Of a DNA stretch of 64,000 bases, positions 12,359 through 23,085 are shown piece after piece (within the stretch, counting starts at the first letter, position 1; each line of letters opens with the position of its first letter). A program made the position numbers and the translations under genes. Source of the DNA: Gamarada debralockiae (taxonomy: Eukaryota > Ascomycota > Leotiomycetes > Helotiales > Hyphodiscaceae); the NCBI GenBank assembly GCA_002803225.1, contig NXFV01001887.1, forward strand, positions 1 to 64,000, given 5' to 3'. The notes beneath the pieces were generated by a model. That model made no database searches. It was not told the origin of the DNA and saw only the letters and a list, made by a program, of their open reading frames with translations.

Positions 12359-14344
12359 CCACATAGATAGCTGAATTCAGATGGCTGTTATTTTGCGAAG
12401 CCTGGATGATATGGTTTCTAGCCCCGCGGAGTGAGGTCTACAGTAACCCCCGATCGAGCAAGTGCATTAATTAAACATGGAGATTCATCTTCACTTCGCA
12501 ATGATGAATATGACTGGCACAATTTGCTATTGAAGTCAACTCAGCACCTCAGGCCCCTTTGGTGGCCAAGTGCAGCTACACCTGCTACTTGATGTAATCC
12601 TGTCACTGGTGCTAATTCTCGGAGATTTTCCCTCTTGGTTCGTCAATTGCCCGACATTAGGCGCAATCAGTTGGTATTCATAGTTGGTCAATCGAATCCA
12701 ACTGCAGTCTAATGGAATTGACGGGTTTCAATCGAGGTCCCACGCTTGGTTTATTGTATCCAATCCTCTGAATCTGTTTTCTCGCCCCGATATCTTATCT
12801 CATGAAACCGCTCGTTTCCCGATTTTGATGAGTTTGCAGTGGTGTCCAAGTGGATCCAGGAATTTGAACAAAGCAGTCGGCAAGCTGAATGGCAAGCAAC
12901 GTGACACGGTACCAAAGTGGATCTTGCTCTATTGGCCATGTCCGGAGCGGCACACAGAAGCTAATTACTATCTTCGGTCATCGAAGTCCTTTCGTCGTGG
13001 TGGATTTATGGGATTGGAATTAATCGTGGTCGAGTCTGTAGGAAATTGATAATTGGTTTCTTCTTAACTGCAAGCTGAGATTCATGAGACCTTGGCTTCC
13101 CTTTGTGATCCAAACCCCTGCCCATGAATCATTCCTCCGGAGTGACGCTTTTCAGTGTTTGAGAGTCACAGATGCTTCTCCAGAAATAGCAAAACGAACC
13201 ACAAGCAATTGCTAGGTCGGTATCTGTCTTTCGCGGAAACCTCGATTTAAGAAAAGACCCTACCGATGCCATCTTCACAGCCTCGAAAGAAATCATATCT
13301 CAAGAAAAGAACCAAAGAGACTAAAAAGGAAGAAATGCAAAGTTAGACGATTTCGCACCACCTAAGCAAAGCACGCCATACCCCCACCTCAATCTGCTCG
13401 TCCTCAAATTTAACGACCTGGAAGCACAAGCCAATATGCTGAGGTAGATATCCGCCTTCTATGAGTCCAAATAATGGAAAGGTGCTTATATTGGGTTGCG
13501 ACATTAGTATTATGAAGCACTGACGAGGAGAGCACTGGCTTTTAACCTTCTAGTAGGTGCTGTTGAGGAATGGCTGAAGTGCATGGCAAAGAAGCACTAT
13601 GGAGAGAGACGCCTTGGAATATGGATGGGAAGGGGAATGGGAATGCAGTGAGGATGAGATATGGCTGCTGGAGATGCCTGAGCGTAAGGGATGGATTGAT
13701 GGTGCTTTGCTCAAAGAGGTTCGTTCCCTAGAGTTGAATGAGTGAAAAGGTGACTGATTTAGCCAACTTTTAAGATGCTAGGAGGCGCTTCCGCCAGTAT
13801 CTAGCTACAAGCAAGGGGCCCACAAACACCAGGAAGTTGGATGAGGGGCTTTGCCAACGTAGCGAGACTCGTGCGCGAAACTCTGTCCTTACATCATCAC
13901 CTATTCCTCGTCTCATCCAAAAGGGATAACCCACGCGTTGCATCACGCATACTACCACTTCTCACCCAGGCTCTGGGAGTACACAAAGAATCTTTTTGAT
14001 AGGTTAAATGATAAGCATCACAAAGCTATTGAGTTCGAACCTGAAAGTGTAGGGTACGATGAAGATGTGTGTGGATGTGTTGCAGGCTTACGCGGTTAAA
14101 AATTGGATAGGGGTTGAGAGTTGGTTCGGGGAGGGTTGAGGGCGTGATGAAGGGTGTGGGTGTTGGTTGGGAAGGTTTGTCGGGGGATTGGCTTCGAGAT
14201 GAGTGTCAAAAGTTGACGCTTTCGAAACGCCTGGAAGTTCATGTTTATGTCTTTGGTATTTTCCTATGTGGTGTTTTTGTATGATGGCCTTCTCCAATAA
14301 ATATTTACAACGCAAGCCATACTTCATACATATGTTATACATCT
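12359..14344. other. Long intergenic region, no supported gene
   Basis: About 2 kb between the 3' ends of the TFIIIC subunit (+) and the GH76 gene (-). The frame at 12684-13049 has no recognisable domain and no splice support. A tRNA B-box-like GGTTCGAAC on the minus strand near 14035 has no matching A box or cloverleaf. Confidence 0.5.
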
Positions 14345-15752
14345 TTAAAGCATCAACCAAACCATCGATCCCAACCCAGCAGCCAACATACCCATCCTCG
14401 CCGTCTCCGCTCCAACAACAACTCCAGCATTCGTAGATTTTGACGTTCCCGATCCCGATGTCGTTGCGGTGGTTTGAGTCCCGTTTGACGATCCAGTGCT
14501 CGTCGACGTCGCATTGCTTCCACCCGTCTGCTCAGTCACCGGAGCCGGAGCGTTCTTGACAAGCAGCCCTTGCACAAAACTGAGCGCACTCAGCTGCTCC
14601 CCTACACCGCTCGTAACATTCGTTGAGGCTGTCCCATCCCAGACCTCCGGGCACATATCACCATTGCAAGCACTGGCTGCAGCTTGTGCTGAGCTGGTGA
14701 CCATGGGCATAATAGTTTGGTAGGTGTATGGTGCCATCTGAATCGTATCCACCAACCAGTGCGCCAACAGCCCTTTGTATGATTTCATATCGATATCGCA
14801 TGTCCCGTGGTTCTCACAAGCAATTTCGTTTGCAACTCCATTAGGGAAGAATAGCTTAAGCGTTCGATTAAGCGAGCCATCAAGTGCCGACTTCCACTCC
14901 GAACCGCCTGATGTGACGTTATACATGTGCGCGATGCCAGTGATGTAGGTTCCTGCGGAGTTCGAGAGTTGGATACGGTTGATGGTGCTACAGTTTGTTG
15001 TCGTGTCAGAGCCATCGTACACATTCCATTCGTCATCGATGAACCCTACAGTAGTGGCCCAGTTGAAAGCCTTAGACGCCCAGCCCGAGTACGTGCTGTT
15101 CCCGGTGTATCTTGCGAGCCGAGCCGCGAGCTGGAAGAAATTTCCGTTGGAGATACTGTTCTTGTAATTATACCCAGTATTGAACTTAAACACCTGCCAT
15201 CTCAACCCTCCACCACAACTCTGCGTGTCCCACCGCGCGACCTGGTCATTGAATACTGCGTCCGCGAGAGCCAGCCATGACGTTCCGTTTTGGGGATCTG
15301 GGAACTGCGATTCGGCTGCTGACATAGCGGCCAATGCCCACGTTGATTGGTCATCGTTGCCTTCGGTCTCCGTTTGGTTGGGAGGCATGAAGTCGCCGTT
15401 TGGTCCTTGCTGGAATTGGATACCTTGGCTCACGATACCATTATATTGGGGATCGCCCGTCAGATGCCAGTATTGAATCAGACTATCGAACATGGCACCG
15501 CCTTCCCACCAGTAGTATGGGGCGGGCAAAACTCCAGGGACTTCACCACTTCGATTGCCGTTGTAGTAGGAGACCATGCCGCTCGCGATGGTCGACGCTG
15601 CGGCCTTGATGGAATCTGGAGGGATTTTAGTACTCGTTTGCATATCCCAGACGCTCTGAGACCTTACCGGGGCTGTCCACGGCCAAATCAAGGCTATAAA
15701 CGGGAACGAAAGAAAGTGCCGCGATGGCAGCAAGAGTCCTCGCTTGGACCAT
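14345..15752 (-). CDS. GH76 Dfg5/Dcw1-like GPI-anchored mannosidase
   Basis: Two exons, 15752..15668 and 15615..14345, with a 52-base intron, encode 451 aa. The unspliced frame runs further upstream to 15958, but the spliced model gives a proper signal peptide (MVQARTLAAIAALSFVPVYS) and restores the family start LDLAVDSPDSIKAAASTIA, so I prefer it. The GH76 catalytic Asp pair is visible in GNDDQSTWALAA, with further family motifs PYYWWEGGAMF and SNGNFFQLAARLARYTGN. The C-terminus is Ser/Thr-rich and ends in a hydrophobic GPI-attachment signal. Yeast Dfg5 and Dcw1 act at the cell surface, moving GPI proteins from their lipid anchor onto wall glucan. Several N-glycosylation sites are present. 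Confidence 0.92.
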
Positions 15753-16341
15753 GACGAAGGCTGTCTGGTGGAAATATAACGAAATGTGTGAAAAGAGTCA
15801 GAAGCGACAGTCGATAGGAAAACAGAGAAGGCAGAATATTTAAAAGAAACAAAGAACGAAATCGTGGGCGCATAAATTATTATACCCCAGGTGAGGTGAG
15901 ATTTGATGGATGACGGTTGGCGGATACGAGTGCGGCACGGCGCACAGCCCTGCGCCAACAGAGAGTTAAAATTTCATAGTTTTAGGGGATTAGCGCCTCG
16001 GTAACCTTTCCGATTAGCGACGTGCCCAGGGCAAAATATTTTACCAAGTTCGTTTTTCTTGGCAGCTCGTTGTGCCTCCAGAAGTCACTTAAGTCCTTTG
16101 TGGCTGAACAATAATAGCTTGCGGTTTTGTCATTGGTTTTCTATCTAATGCTGTAGCTCATGAACGAGTAGCGAGCTAAACGGCCGCATGGCGGGGTGCA
16201 TAGCCTTGAAAGATACCGACCGTCAATCGACTCCACAGACTCCCTCAGTCGAATAGATCTCGTCAGGGACATGAGCGAGTCAATTCTTAACCCTCTGAAT
16301 TCCCTAAACGCCAGAGGATGCGCCCCTGAAGTTCCAGGGGG
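15753..16341. promoter_or_regulatory. 5' flank of GH76 gene and spacer
   Basis: About 590 bases upstream of the GH76 start, probably holding its promoter. The part next to the ACP relic shows no thioesterase or other polyketide-synthase coding. Nothing else recognised. Confidence 0.4.
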
Positions 16342-16772
16342 TTAATCAGAAACAAGTCGAAAGGTGGCCCTCGATGTTTGTCCCTGTTCGAAAAAAGTGC
16401 GCAAGTCTCGTACAGAAGGGCAGTCTACGAACAGGACGAGGGGAATTCCCCTTCCAAGGCTCTCACGAAGTCGTGCGGGAACAATGAGAGAGAGAAGAGA
16501 CTCTATTCCGAAGTCGCTCCACACACATTGTCTGTCATCTCCTCTGCTTCGCAACCGAACTCTTCCGATATGATTTGAAGTACAGTCTTCCATGTACGAT
16601 CAGCTGGGGCTTCGACAGGACATTCTTGATGTTCCTGGGATTCGGCCTTGGTGCTCAGCAAATGTCCTTTGCTAGCCAGTGTAGATTGCTCCATCTGATA
16701 TTTGGTTCTCTTCGATCGTGTGGCGTGGCTGTCACTCTGTTGCCATCCCAGAGCATCGATGGCATCAGACAT
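16342..16772 (-). pseudogene. Relic of a polyketide-synthase acyl carrier protein domain
   Basis: Two overlapping minus-strand frames together encode one ACP. The first (16772 to about 16510) gives a Ser/Lys-rich linker then WKTVLQIISEEFGCEAEEMTD. The second (about 16530 to 16342) gives SDFGIESLLSLIVPARLRES and LVLFVDCPSVRDLRTFF. This is the four-helix ACP layout of fungal non-reducing polyketide synthases, with the phosphopantetheine-bearing serine in GIESLLS. The frame break near 16515-16530 is too short for an intron, so it is a frameshift. No ketosynthase, acyltransferase or thioesterase coding was seen nearby, so only this piece survives. A short stand-alone ACP with a sequencing error is less likely. 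Confidence 0.6.
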
Positions 16773-17005
16773 GTCTGATTATGTATGCGCAAATTTTTGA
16801 ATCATTTGCGATCGTCTCGATCCTCTTGCAACTTCTTGAAGATATCCGCTGGGTCTGCTGGGCCTTTCTCTTGCACTTTCTACGCTGGTCCATTTCAATG
16901 ACTGTCTCGGTCTCCCAATCTTTGGAGTGACATAGACGATACGGTCTTTTGTAAAGGCGTTTGTGACTTTCCAAACCAAGCCTTGCATTTTTCGCTTTTG
17001 AGCAA

Positions 17006-17460
17006 TTAGCATAAATTAGCCCCAGGCAGTTCGTAACAATGCTTACCAAATGGACCCTCCAGCAGCACTTTTAATGAGCTTCTTTGACCTACAGCTAGGC
17101 CTTGGTCACAAGTCCTTTGCGCTTCGGTCGTACCTCCTATGACAATGGCCATTGTTATTGTTGCGCCCGGCCTCAGCAACGAAACATGCTGTTCCGTTAT
17201 TAGATGCATGCTATCTTCGGACGCGAAGAGCTCAAATTCACCACCACGGACGTTCGTACACCCTGGGCCCGTCTTGAATTGGTCATGGATGATTGCTTGG
17301 ATTTTCTGCAAAACTGTCCAGAATCGAGCACTTGGCGGTGGTAAGGGAGTCCCACACTCGAACTATATTCCGACGGGATCGGAAGAAGGCGGCGTCCTCT
17401 AGCTTCATCGGCTCCTGGAACCAAGTGCTGAGCTGCCTTGTAGCCTCACGAAATAGTTCA
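17006..17460 (-). pseudogene. Relic of a fungal ubiquitin-like-domain protein
   Basis: Two minus-strand segments in different frames look like parts of one fungal family of proteins with an internal ubiquitin-like domain. The upstream part has RRNIVRVWDSLTTAKCSILD. The downstream part has GEFELFASEDSMHLITEQHV and LLRPGATITMAIVI, resembling the strand pattern ending in the family's hydrophobic strand. No start and no complete frame can be assembled, and the upstream part runs into the oppositely oriented HET relic. The family's function is unknown. I recognise it only by pattern, so this is tentative. Confidence 0.4.
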
Positions 17461-17469
17461 TAATTTGCA

Positions 17470-18753
17470 GATTTGACTTCGTCATCCAACCGGCAGTCGA
17501 TCTTGGAGTAAATTATGTTTGGATTGATGCTTTGTGCATTCTGCAGGAGAGCTCTTCTGACTGGGAAAGAGAAGCTGCGCAGATTCCTCGTGTCTATGGC
17601 AATTATTTCTTGACCATAGCAGCAAGAGCAGCAAGCGCAGCAAGCAATTGCAATTCCCACCTTGTCAAAGATCGAGTGGAGGCCCAGAATCCAAACCACC
17701 GGACAGTCTCATACACGGGAGACTTCCTCGCCACAGGGATGGCTACCGGGCACCAGAACCGGTCAAGAGGTCCCACCGCTTCAAACAAGAGGATGGGATT
17801 CCAAGAATTTCTTTTATCGCCGCAAGTGCTACATTTTACTAGTGATGAGATGGTATGGCATTATAACAAGGAGTTGTCTTGTGAATGCAGATCCGAGTTG
17901 GCCATGGTGGTTGGGAAGCTGTCAATTTCCACCACCCACGAACTGTGTCGAGGAAATCATAGATCATGACTTCAATCCTCGGGAAATCGACCAGGCATGG
18001 CATCGATGTGTCGAAAAGTATTCACAGCGAAAATTCACCAGGCAATCCGATGTTTTGCCTGCATTGTCTGGCGTCGTTCGAATTTTTAAAGACATGAAGA
18101 CCTTAAGATATTTTGCGGGGATTTAGGACTCCTCGAAGCTCCACAATCTGTGCTGGCGTCGTCTTCCTGCTCCCCAGTTCATCCTCAACAGAAATACTCA
18201 TGAAGACGACAACGACTACATCTGCCCGTCATGGTCCTGGCCAGCAGCCCGTTGTCCTGTCCTGTTCTACACTATTGACCAGTATTAAATCATGGCTCAG
18301 AATCAGAGGGAGATCCTCGACACCTCAACCACGCCGTCCATATATGACCCCTTTGGCAAAGTTTCAGTCGGCTTTCTGGTCATTCGTAGCTGGAGCTTCC
18401 AGGCTTCTCTAGCCATTAGAGATGACCTGACAATTTCAGACGTGTCAGTGGATGTAGAGAATGATGCGACCTTCCGAGAGATCTTGCAGCTACGCTTGAC
18501 ACCAGGGTCCACACTTGATCGTCCCCCCGCCCAGAATCAGGTCCCCGGTAAGCTAGCAGCATGTGCCATGGTGATGCAATCCTGGGAGTCAAGGTACAGT
18601 ATCGGCGGTGATGACGCCATCTTGATGTTGCTAGAGCGCATGTTATTGGGAAATGAGAAAGTTTGGAAGCGCATTGGGACGCTTTGGAATATTAAGATCG
18701 ATCTGAAAGTCGTGAAGGAGAAGGTTCCAAAGCAGACTCTCAAGATTATATGA
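17470..18753 (+). pseudogene. HET-domain protein pseudogene
   Basis: The plus strand carries pieces of a HET (heterokaryon incompatibility) protein in order. YVWIDALCILQESSSDWERE at 17508-17567 is the HET core signature. It is followed by RVYGNYFLTIAARA, FQEFLLSPQVLHFTSDEMVW, YSQRKFTRQSDVLPALSG, KTLRYFAGI and YICPSWSW, then a C-terminal part from 18292 with VWKRIGTLWNIKI. The pieces lie in different frames, and a TAA interrupts the frame at about 18286 between the PSWSW block and the C-terminal part. The N-terminal SHCWG block is not recognisable. HET proteins trigger cell death after fusion of incompatible hyphae and are often lost or broken. This copy is dead. Confidence 0.8.
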
Positions 18754-18810
18754 CGACTGAGTTCCGAACTTGCAGCACAAACTCCTGTCAATTGGGTAAT
18801 AGAAATCATA

Positions 18811-19665
18811 CTATACAGCTACCGCATTGTCCCCCTGAGCGTTTGGTACAGTCTCGTCATCTTTCAACTCCTCATATATCATATCCGAAACAGCTTCCAT
18901 CCCTTTCGCATTCGGATGGAACGGTGCTTTCCTCGCCAACAGCACCCCAAAACCAAACCCCTCAACCCACGGCTCTTCCGAGCCCAAACCATGATCCCGA
19001 CTTCGTTCTGCAACTGGAATGACCTTGCACCCGGATCGCGCATCCGTAGCGAGTCTATAGGCAGTTTGCAGGGTAGTGGCGATGTTCTGGAACTCCTGAA
19101 GCTTGGACGCATCGAAGGAGACATCAACGCCTGGTCGAGTCTGCGGACCAAAAAGCGTGAGATACTCCACCAGGAAAATTCGACACCGAGGAGAAGTTTC
19201 CCGGATCTTGTCAATGACCGCTACAAACTGCTCCGCGACATCTTCCGCCGTCAAACACTCCGAGCTATCTGGTATTGGCAGAAAGCGGGAGGCAAGACGG
19301 CCTATCAAGTATGATCGGAAAGTCGCGTGGATTACAGCACCGATATAATTAAGGTCGTTACCGCCACAGGTAATCGTGACGACGTCGACGTCAGGAGGGA
19401 ACCCATTAAGTTGTGGCTCAAAGTGGTTTCCGAAAAACACTTGAGGCTCTGATAAGATATTATTCAAAGTTGCGCCAGATACGGTTAAGTCTGTGAGTTG
19501 TGCATCGAGTCGCTTAGCGAGAAGATGCGCGTAGTTTTTCTCAGAGCGTCCAGCGGCTTTCAGGGCTTGCGGCTGGATCCCAGGCCCGGCAGCGAAAGAA
19601 CTGCCCAAGGCAACAATATGGAGCGTTTTCTTCTCGGACTTCATGTATGGCGTGCTGGTAGCCAT
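18811..19665 (-). CDS. SGNH/GDSL-type esterase-like hydrolase
   Basis: Single-exon gene of 284 aa. The block I nucleophile motif is IVALGSSFAAGPG (Ser in GSS in place of GDS), block III is CGGNDL with the oxyanion asparagine, and the catalytic His is in FHPNAKG near the C-terminus. The Asp usually found three residues before this His is not evident (the residues are KAPFH), which may affect activity. No signal peptide or membrane segment is present, so a cytosolic enzyme is expected. SGNH enzymes hydrolyse esters of lipids, sugars or small molecules; the substrate cannot be inferred. The frame is intact, in contrast to the relics just upstream. Confidence 0.8.
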   Translation of the reverse strand: MATSTPYMKSEKKTLHIVALGSSFAAGPGIQPQALKAAGRSEKNYAHLLAKRLDAQLTDLTVSGATLNNILSEPQVFFGNHFEPQLNGFPPDVDVVTITCGGNDLNYIGAVIHATFRSYLIGRLASRFLPIPDSSECLTAEDVAEQFVAVIDKIRETSPRCRIFLVEYLTLFGPQTRPGVDVSFDASKLQEFQNIATTLQTAYRLATDARSGCKVIPVAERSRDHGLGSEEPWVEGFGFGVLLARKAPFHPNAKGMEAVSDMIYEELKDDETVPNAQGDNAVAV

Positions 19666-20489
19666 TGAGCTGAACTGCGTCGAAAGGTAGGGTCGCTAAT
19701 CGAGAAGAGGGGGCGCGTGCTTCTTCAAGAAGTTGCAACCGGTCGGCGTAAGGACAGGAGGCCGAACTTGATATCAACAGCAAATTGGATAACTTTGTTA
19801 AGAAAGAGGTTTAGACATGTATTTTATTCCGAAGTTACCGAGGCGCAGCAGCCAGGCGAATAACTGTCTCCGAGTCTCCGGCCGGCGATTCATTTATTCC
19901 CGATCAACAAATATCCACCCGTCGCCCTCTTCCTCCTCCTTCTCCTCAAAAGAACACAAGAATAGAATGACGCGGCAGCTATAAATCACAGGCAGGACAA
20001 ATTTGAGGGAGAGTAAGGCTCGCGGACTTGCATTGTCAAGAAATATGTTATCGTGGGAATAGCCAAGAGTAAGGAGAGCTATGGATCCTTCCTCGTTGTT
20101 CTTGGCCCAATCTCTGGTATCAATAAGAGAAACCATGCAAGATCGACGAGAAACTAACATAAGAGAAGCTCTAGATTTCGCAGGAGACGCAGACAAGTAA
20201 TTCGCACATGATGTAAGCTTTGACTGTTAGCGATGGTGGTCGAATGTGTTTCTCTGTCTAAAACTGTTATTGGTTGCGCTGTCACTTACACTTGCAATGA
20301 GATGAAGATATTGCGTTCGCACCAAGTTAATGATGGAATGAGGGAAAGTATGCAGAAACATTTTGCCGGTGACATATTTCGAATCATTCCCAAAAATGGA
20401 TCTCAAATTGGTATCGAACACGTCTGCGATCTGTGAGGGATTGAAATGCCAAAAATTGTATTTTATTGACATAAGCTATCGTAGAGGCT
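19666..20489. other. Intergenic, promoter of SGNH gene and 3' flank of PDI-like gene
   Basis: About 820 bases without a supported gene. Small frames on both strands have no recognisable features. Confidence 0.45.
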
Positions 20490-21983
20490 CTACAACTCAT
20501 CATGATGGTCATCCTAAGAAACAAAGTTAGCAAACTCACCAAAACAGGAATCCAACATGGCAGTACCTTGACTTCATCTGTGTCAGTCTTCTTGGAACTG
20601 AAATACCCCTCAACAAACTTCCTAACCGCATCCGCAGTAATCTCCTCATTCTGATCAAACGGCACCGTGTTCCCACTCATCACATCTTCAATCACCAAGG
20701 CCGGGAAAAGATCTGGCGCAAGACCCAATGCCTTAGCAAAGAAGCCGTACGCTGTCGCATCAATCGTAGCAAAGTTCATCTCGCCCTTGTATTTCTCAGC
20801 TACGTGCTGGAGAGCCTCTGCGAGAGATTGCCTCTTCTGCTCTGTTTTGGCGAAGATATGGAGAAGGGGTAACTCGGACTGGGGATCTGGTGAGTTTGGG
20901 ACTTCCATGCATTGCTCGGTGGAGCTTTCGAACGGAGCTTACTTGAGTGTATGTATAGTATGTTTCCATTGAGAATTTGCCAATGAGTGGATTCGAAAAC
21001 TCGCTGAGAAAATGCTCGATTTTGGAAGTGTCGAAAGGTTCGGTTAGAACGCGGTCAATGTGATCCGCTGCACTGTGCAGGACCATGAACGGAGGCGTGA
21101 GAGACCCTGATTTGGCAAGACTAGTATCCGGCGATATCCCGAATAGGAACTGATCTTGATGCTTTTCAGCGGTTGATTTGAATAGCTCGCTTGATGCCTG
21201 GTCATTTTCCTCGACAAACGCAATCACCAGTGGCATGTCAATAGATCGCAGTTCTTCGATGTTGTCTTTAGTCACAGTAGAGACAGCTGGCAGTACTTGT
21301 CTCAGCATATATGATATGATGCTGTCATTTTTCAAGTCAGAGATGATGGTGCTGAGGGTGTTGAAGGAATACCCACGCCTTGGCCATTCTCTTCTCCCTG
21401 AATCTTGTGACATTGTCGGGTCCTCGAAATACTCTCAGAGCTGGATATGATGTGACATTGTAGCTGCTGCAGAGTTTGACTTCTGCTGTGCAGTTGATGG
21501 TGACTACGGTAATGGCTTTCGGTGTCAGGACTTCTGCAGCGGCGTCCAGTTCAGGGTATAGTTTTTGACAAGGCTCACTAAAAGGACTTGGTCAGCAGTA
21601 TTCTCATCCGTTACGCTCATTTCATGATTTACAATACTACGGTTCGTTACTTACTACCAAGGCTTTTTTGAGAAAGCAAGGCATTAGCATCGCTCGTGTT
21701 CGGGGGAGGTGGTGTCAGGTGACTTACGACGCAGACTGGAAAAAAGTTAACATGGTGAACTTTGACAAAATGGACCCAAATGCATCTGAGAATGCCGCTA
21801 TACCCAAGTGCCTTGGTCAAGGGGGCAAAAAGGGGAGGGGGGGCACTGACAAGCTACAAGAGCCAACGGATTGGCCTCGAGATGGGAGTGAAAAGTCTCA
21901 TTACCCAAACGAACCACCTCCGAACACAACGAGCCGACCGCGTCGAGAAGAACCCATAAACCCAGCTTCCCCACCACCTTCAT
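20490..21983 (-). CDS. Non-canonical PDI-like ER protein (YEPC, HDEL)
   Basis: Seven minus-strand exons encode 354 aa: 21983..21851, 21735..21728, 21662..21655, 21577..21377, 21321..20943, 20878..20567 and 20513..20490. Exons 2 and 3 are only 8 nt each. A signal peptide comes first, then a thioredoxin a domain whose spliced active site reads AFCVPWYEPCQKLYPEL against FFAPWCGHCKALAPEY in PDI. CGHC is therefore YEPC and only the second Cys is kept. Domains b and b' follow (LPAVSTVTKDNIEELRS, LPLLHIFAKTEQKRQSL). The last exon encodes DDHHDEL, an HDEL ER-retention signal. Fungal Pdi1 is about 500 aa with a second catalytic domain a'; that is missing here. A lumenal chaperone or substrate-binding role without oxidoreductase activity is inferred. 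Every junction has GT..AG borders and the total is a multiple of three. Confidence 0.78.
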
Positions 21984-22232
21984 GTCCGCGGCGTTTGATA
22001 ATGGTGATTTGAGCCCCGGCCTTGCCTGGCTGAAATGAAAGAAGTTGAGTTCAGGTACCGAAATAAGCTCTTCGACAGGGATAGCACGTGGGTGGATTTT
22101 GCTTGCGCAATAGGTGGGGTAAGTGGGGGGTTGCATTAGCTCCCGATGCCACTTCCTTGAGTTACATCTCCAAAACTTATCAGATGTACTTCGATGCCTA
22201 GAATCTTGGCGTAACGAGGCGAGGTATTCAAT
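21984..22232. promoter_or_regulatory. Short divergent promoter region
   Basis: Only about 250 bases separate the starts of the PDI-like gene (-) and the prolyl-4-hydroxylase-like gene (+), so the two may share regulatory sequence. Both products are predicted to enter the ER, where PDI is a known partner of animal prolyl 4-hydroxylase. Coregulation is inference only. Confidence 0.4.
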
Positions 22233-23085
22233 ATGAGGCTGATATCATCTCCAAAACTGTCTTTCCTAGGGGCTCTTTTCTCAACCGCTCTGTTCTTTGG
22301 GGTCGGAAGATGCGACAAAAACGACGGCCAACAGGTCTCTCTGAATGGCTGCCAAGATCAGGCTTACGAGACTCATCTGATCTCAGAAGATCCGTTGGTC
22401 ATATACATAAATGGGTTTATCAGTCAAGAAGAAGCATTGCAGCTTGTGAGCCTGAGGTACTTCGCCTCTTCTGCGAGAGCCACCCAAAACTAACAACCAC
22501 TATAGTGAAAACAACTTCGTACCCTCAAAGCTCTTCTCAGATGACGGTCGCATTGTAGCAGTTGATCCGAACTACCGCTCCTCCAGCACCGCAACACTAG
22601 GTCACGATGCACTAATCCAATGCCTCGAATCTCGCGCCCGTTCTTTTCCCGCCTACACTTCCGCAGGCCTCATCAAGCCCCTCGTAGTTCAACGTTACGG
22701 AATCAGCAACCAGTACAAAGACCACTACGACTGGTACCCTGACGGCCCATACATCGATGGCAATATTGAATCCACCTTCTTCGTGTACATCCAAGCAAAT
22801 TGCACTGGTGGAGGTACTAACTTTCCCCGTCTAAATTTGAAGGCGTTGCAAGGAACAGAGGAAGAGGAGAAGCTGTGTGAGTGGATTGATTGCGATGTTC
22901 CGTATGATGATGGCGTTACGTTCAAGCCGGTGGTGGGGAATGCGATTTTTTGGAAGAATTTAGGGGATGATGGGAAAGGGCATGTGAAGACGCTGCATGC
23001 GGGGTTACCGGTTACGAGTGGCATGAAGACGGGGTTGAATATTTGGACTTGGGAGAAAGCGAGTCAGCTGAAAGGAAAGACCTGA
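22233..23085 (+). CDS. Prolyl-4-hydroxylase-like 2OG-Fe(II) dioxygenase
   Basis: Two exons, 22233..22456 and 22506..23085, with a 49-base intron, encode 267 aa. A hydrophobic N-terminus (about residues 8-25) is a signal peptide or anchor. The double-stranded beta-helix core has the iron ligands HYD in KDHYDWYPDG (about residue 148) and the distal His in KTLHAGLPV (about 238). The basic residue that binds 2-oxoglutarate is the Lys in SGMKTGLNIWTW. The family hydroxylates prolines in secreted or cytosolic proteins; the target here is unknown. The start matches the signal-like N-terminus. It is divergently paired with the PDI-like gene. Confidence 0.88.

Noticed and set aside
12684..13049. 121-aa plus-strand frame
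   Set aside because: No recognisable motif and no neighbouring exons; lies in a long intergenic stretch.
14028..14045. tRNA B-box-like sequence on the minus strand (GGTTCGAAC)
   Set aside because: The box is imperfect and no A box, acceptor stem or cloverleaf can be drawn around it.
15753..15958. Longer unspliced start for the GH76 gene
   Set aside because: It removes the signal peptide and reads through a well-formed intron; the spliced start fits the family.
16342..18753. A functional polyketide-plus-regulator cluster
   Set aside because: All three loci are broken and the other required PKS domains are absent.
20462..20566. Unspliced C-terminus of the PDI-like protein
   Set aside because: Reading through gives an unlikely hydrophobic tail; using the GTACTG donor yields DDHHDEL, a proper ER signal.
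21668..22136. Frames on both strands over the 5' part of the PDI-like gene
   Set aside because: They disagree with the splice structure; the minus-strand one includes the true first exon but reads into its intron.
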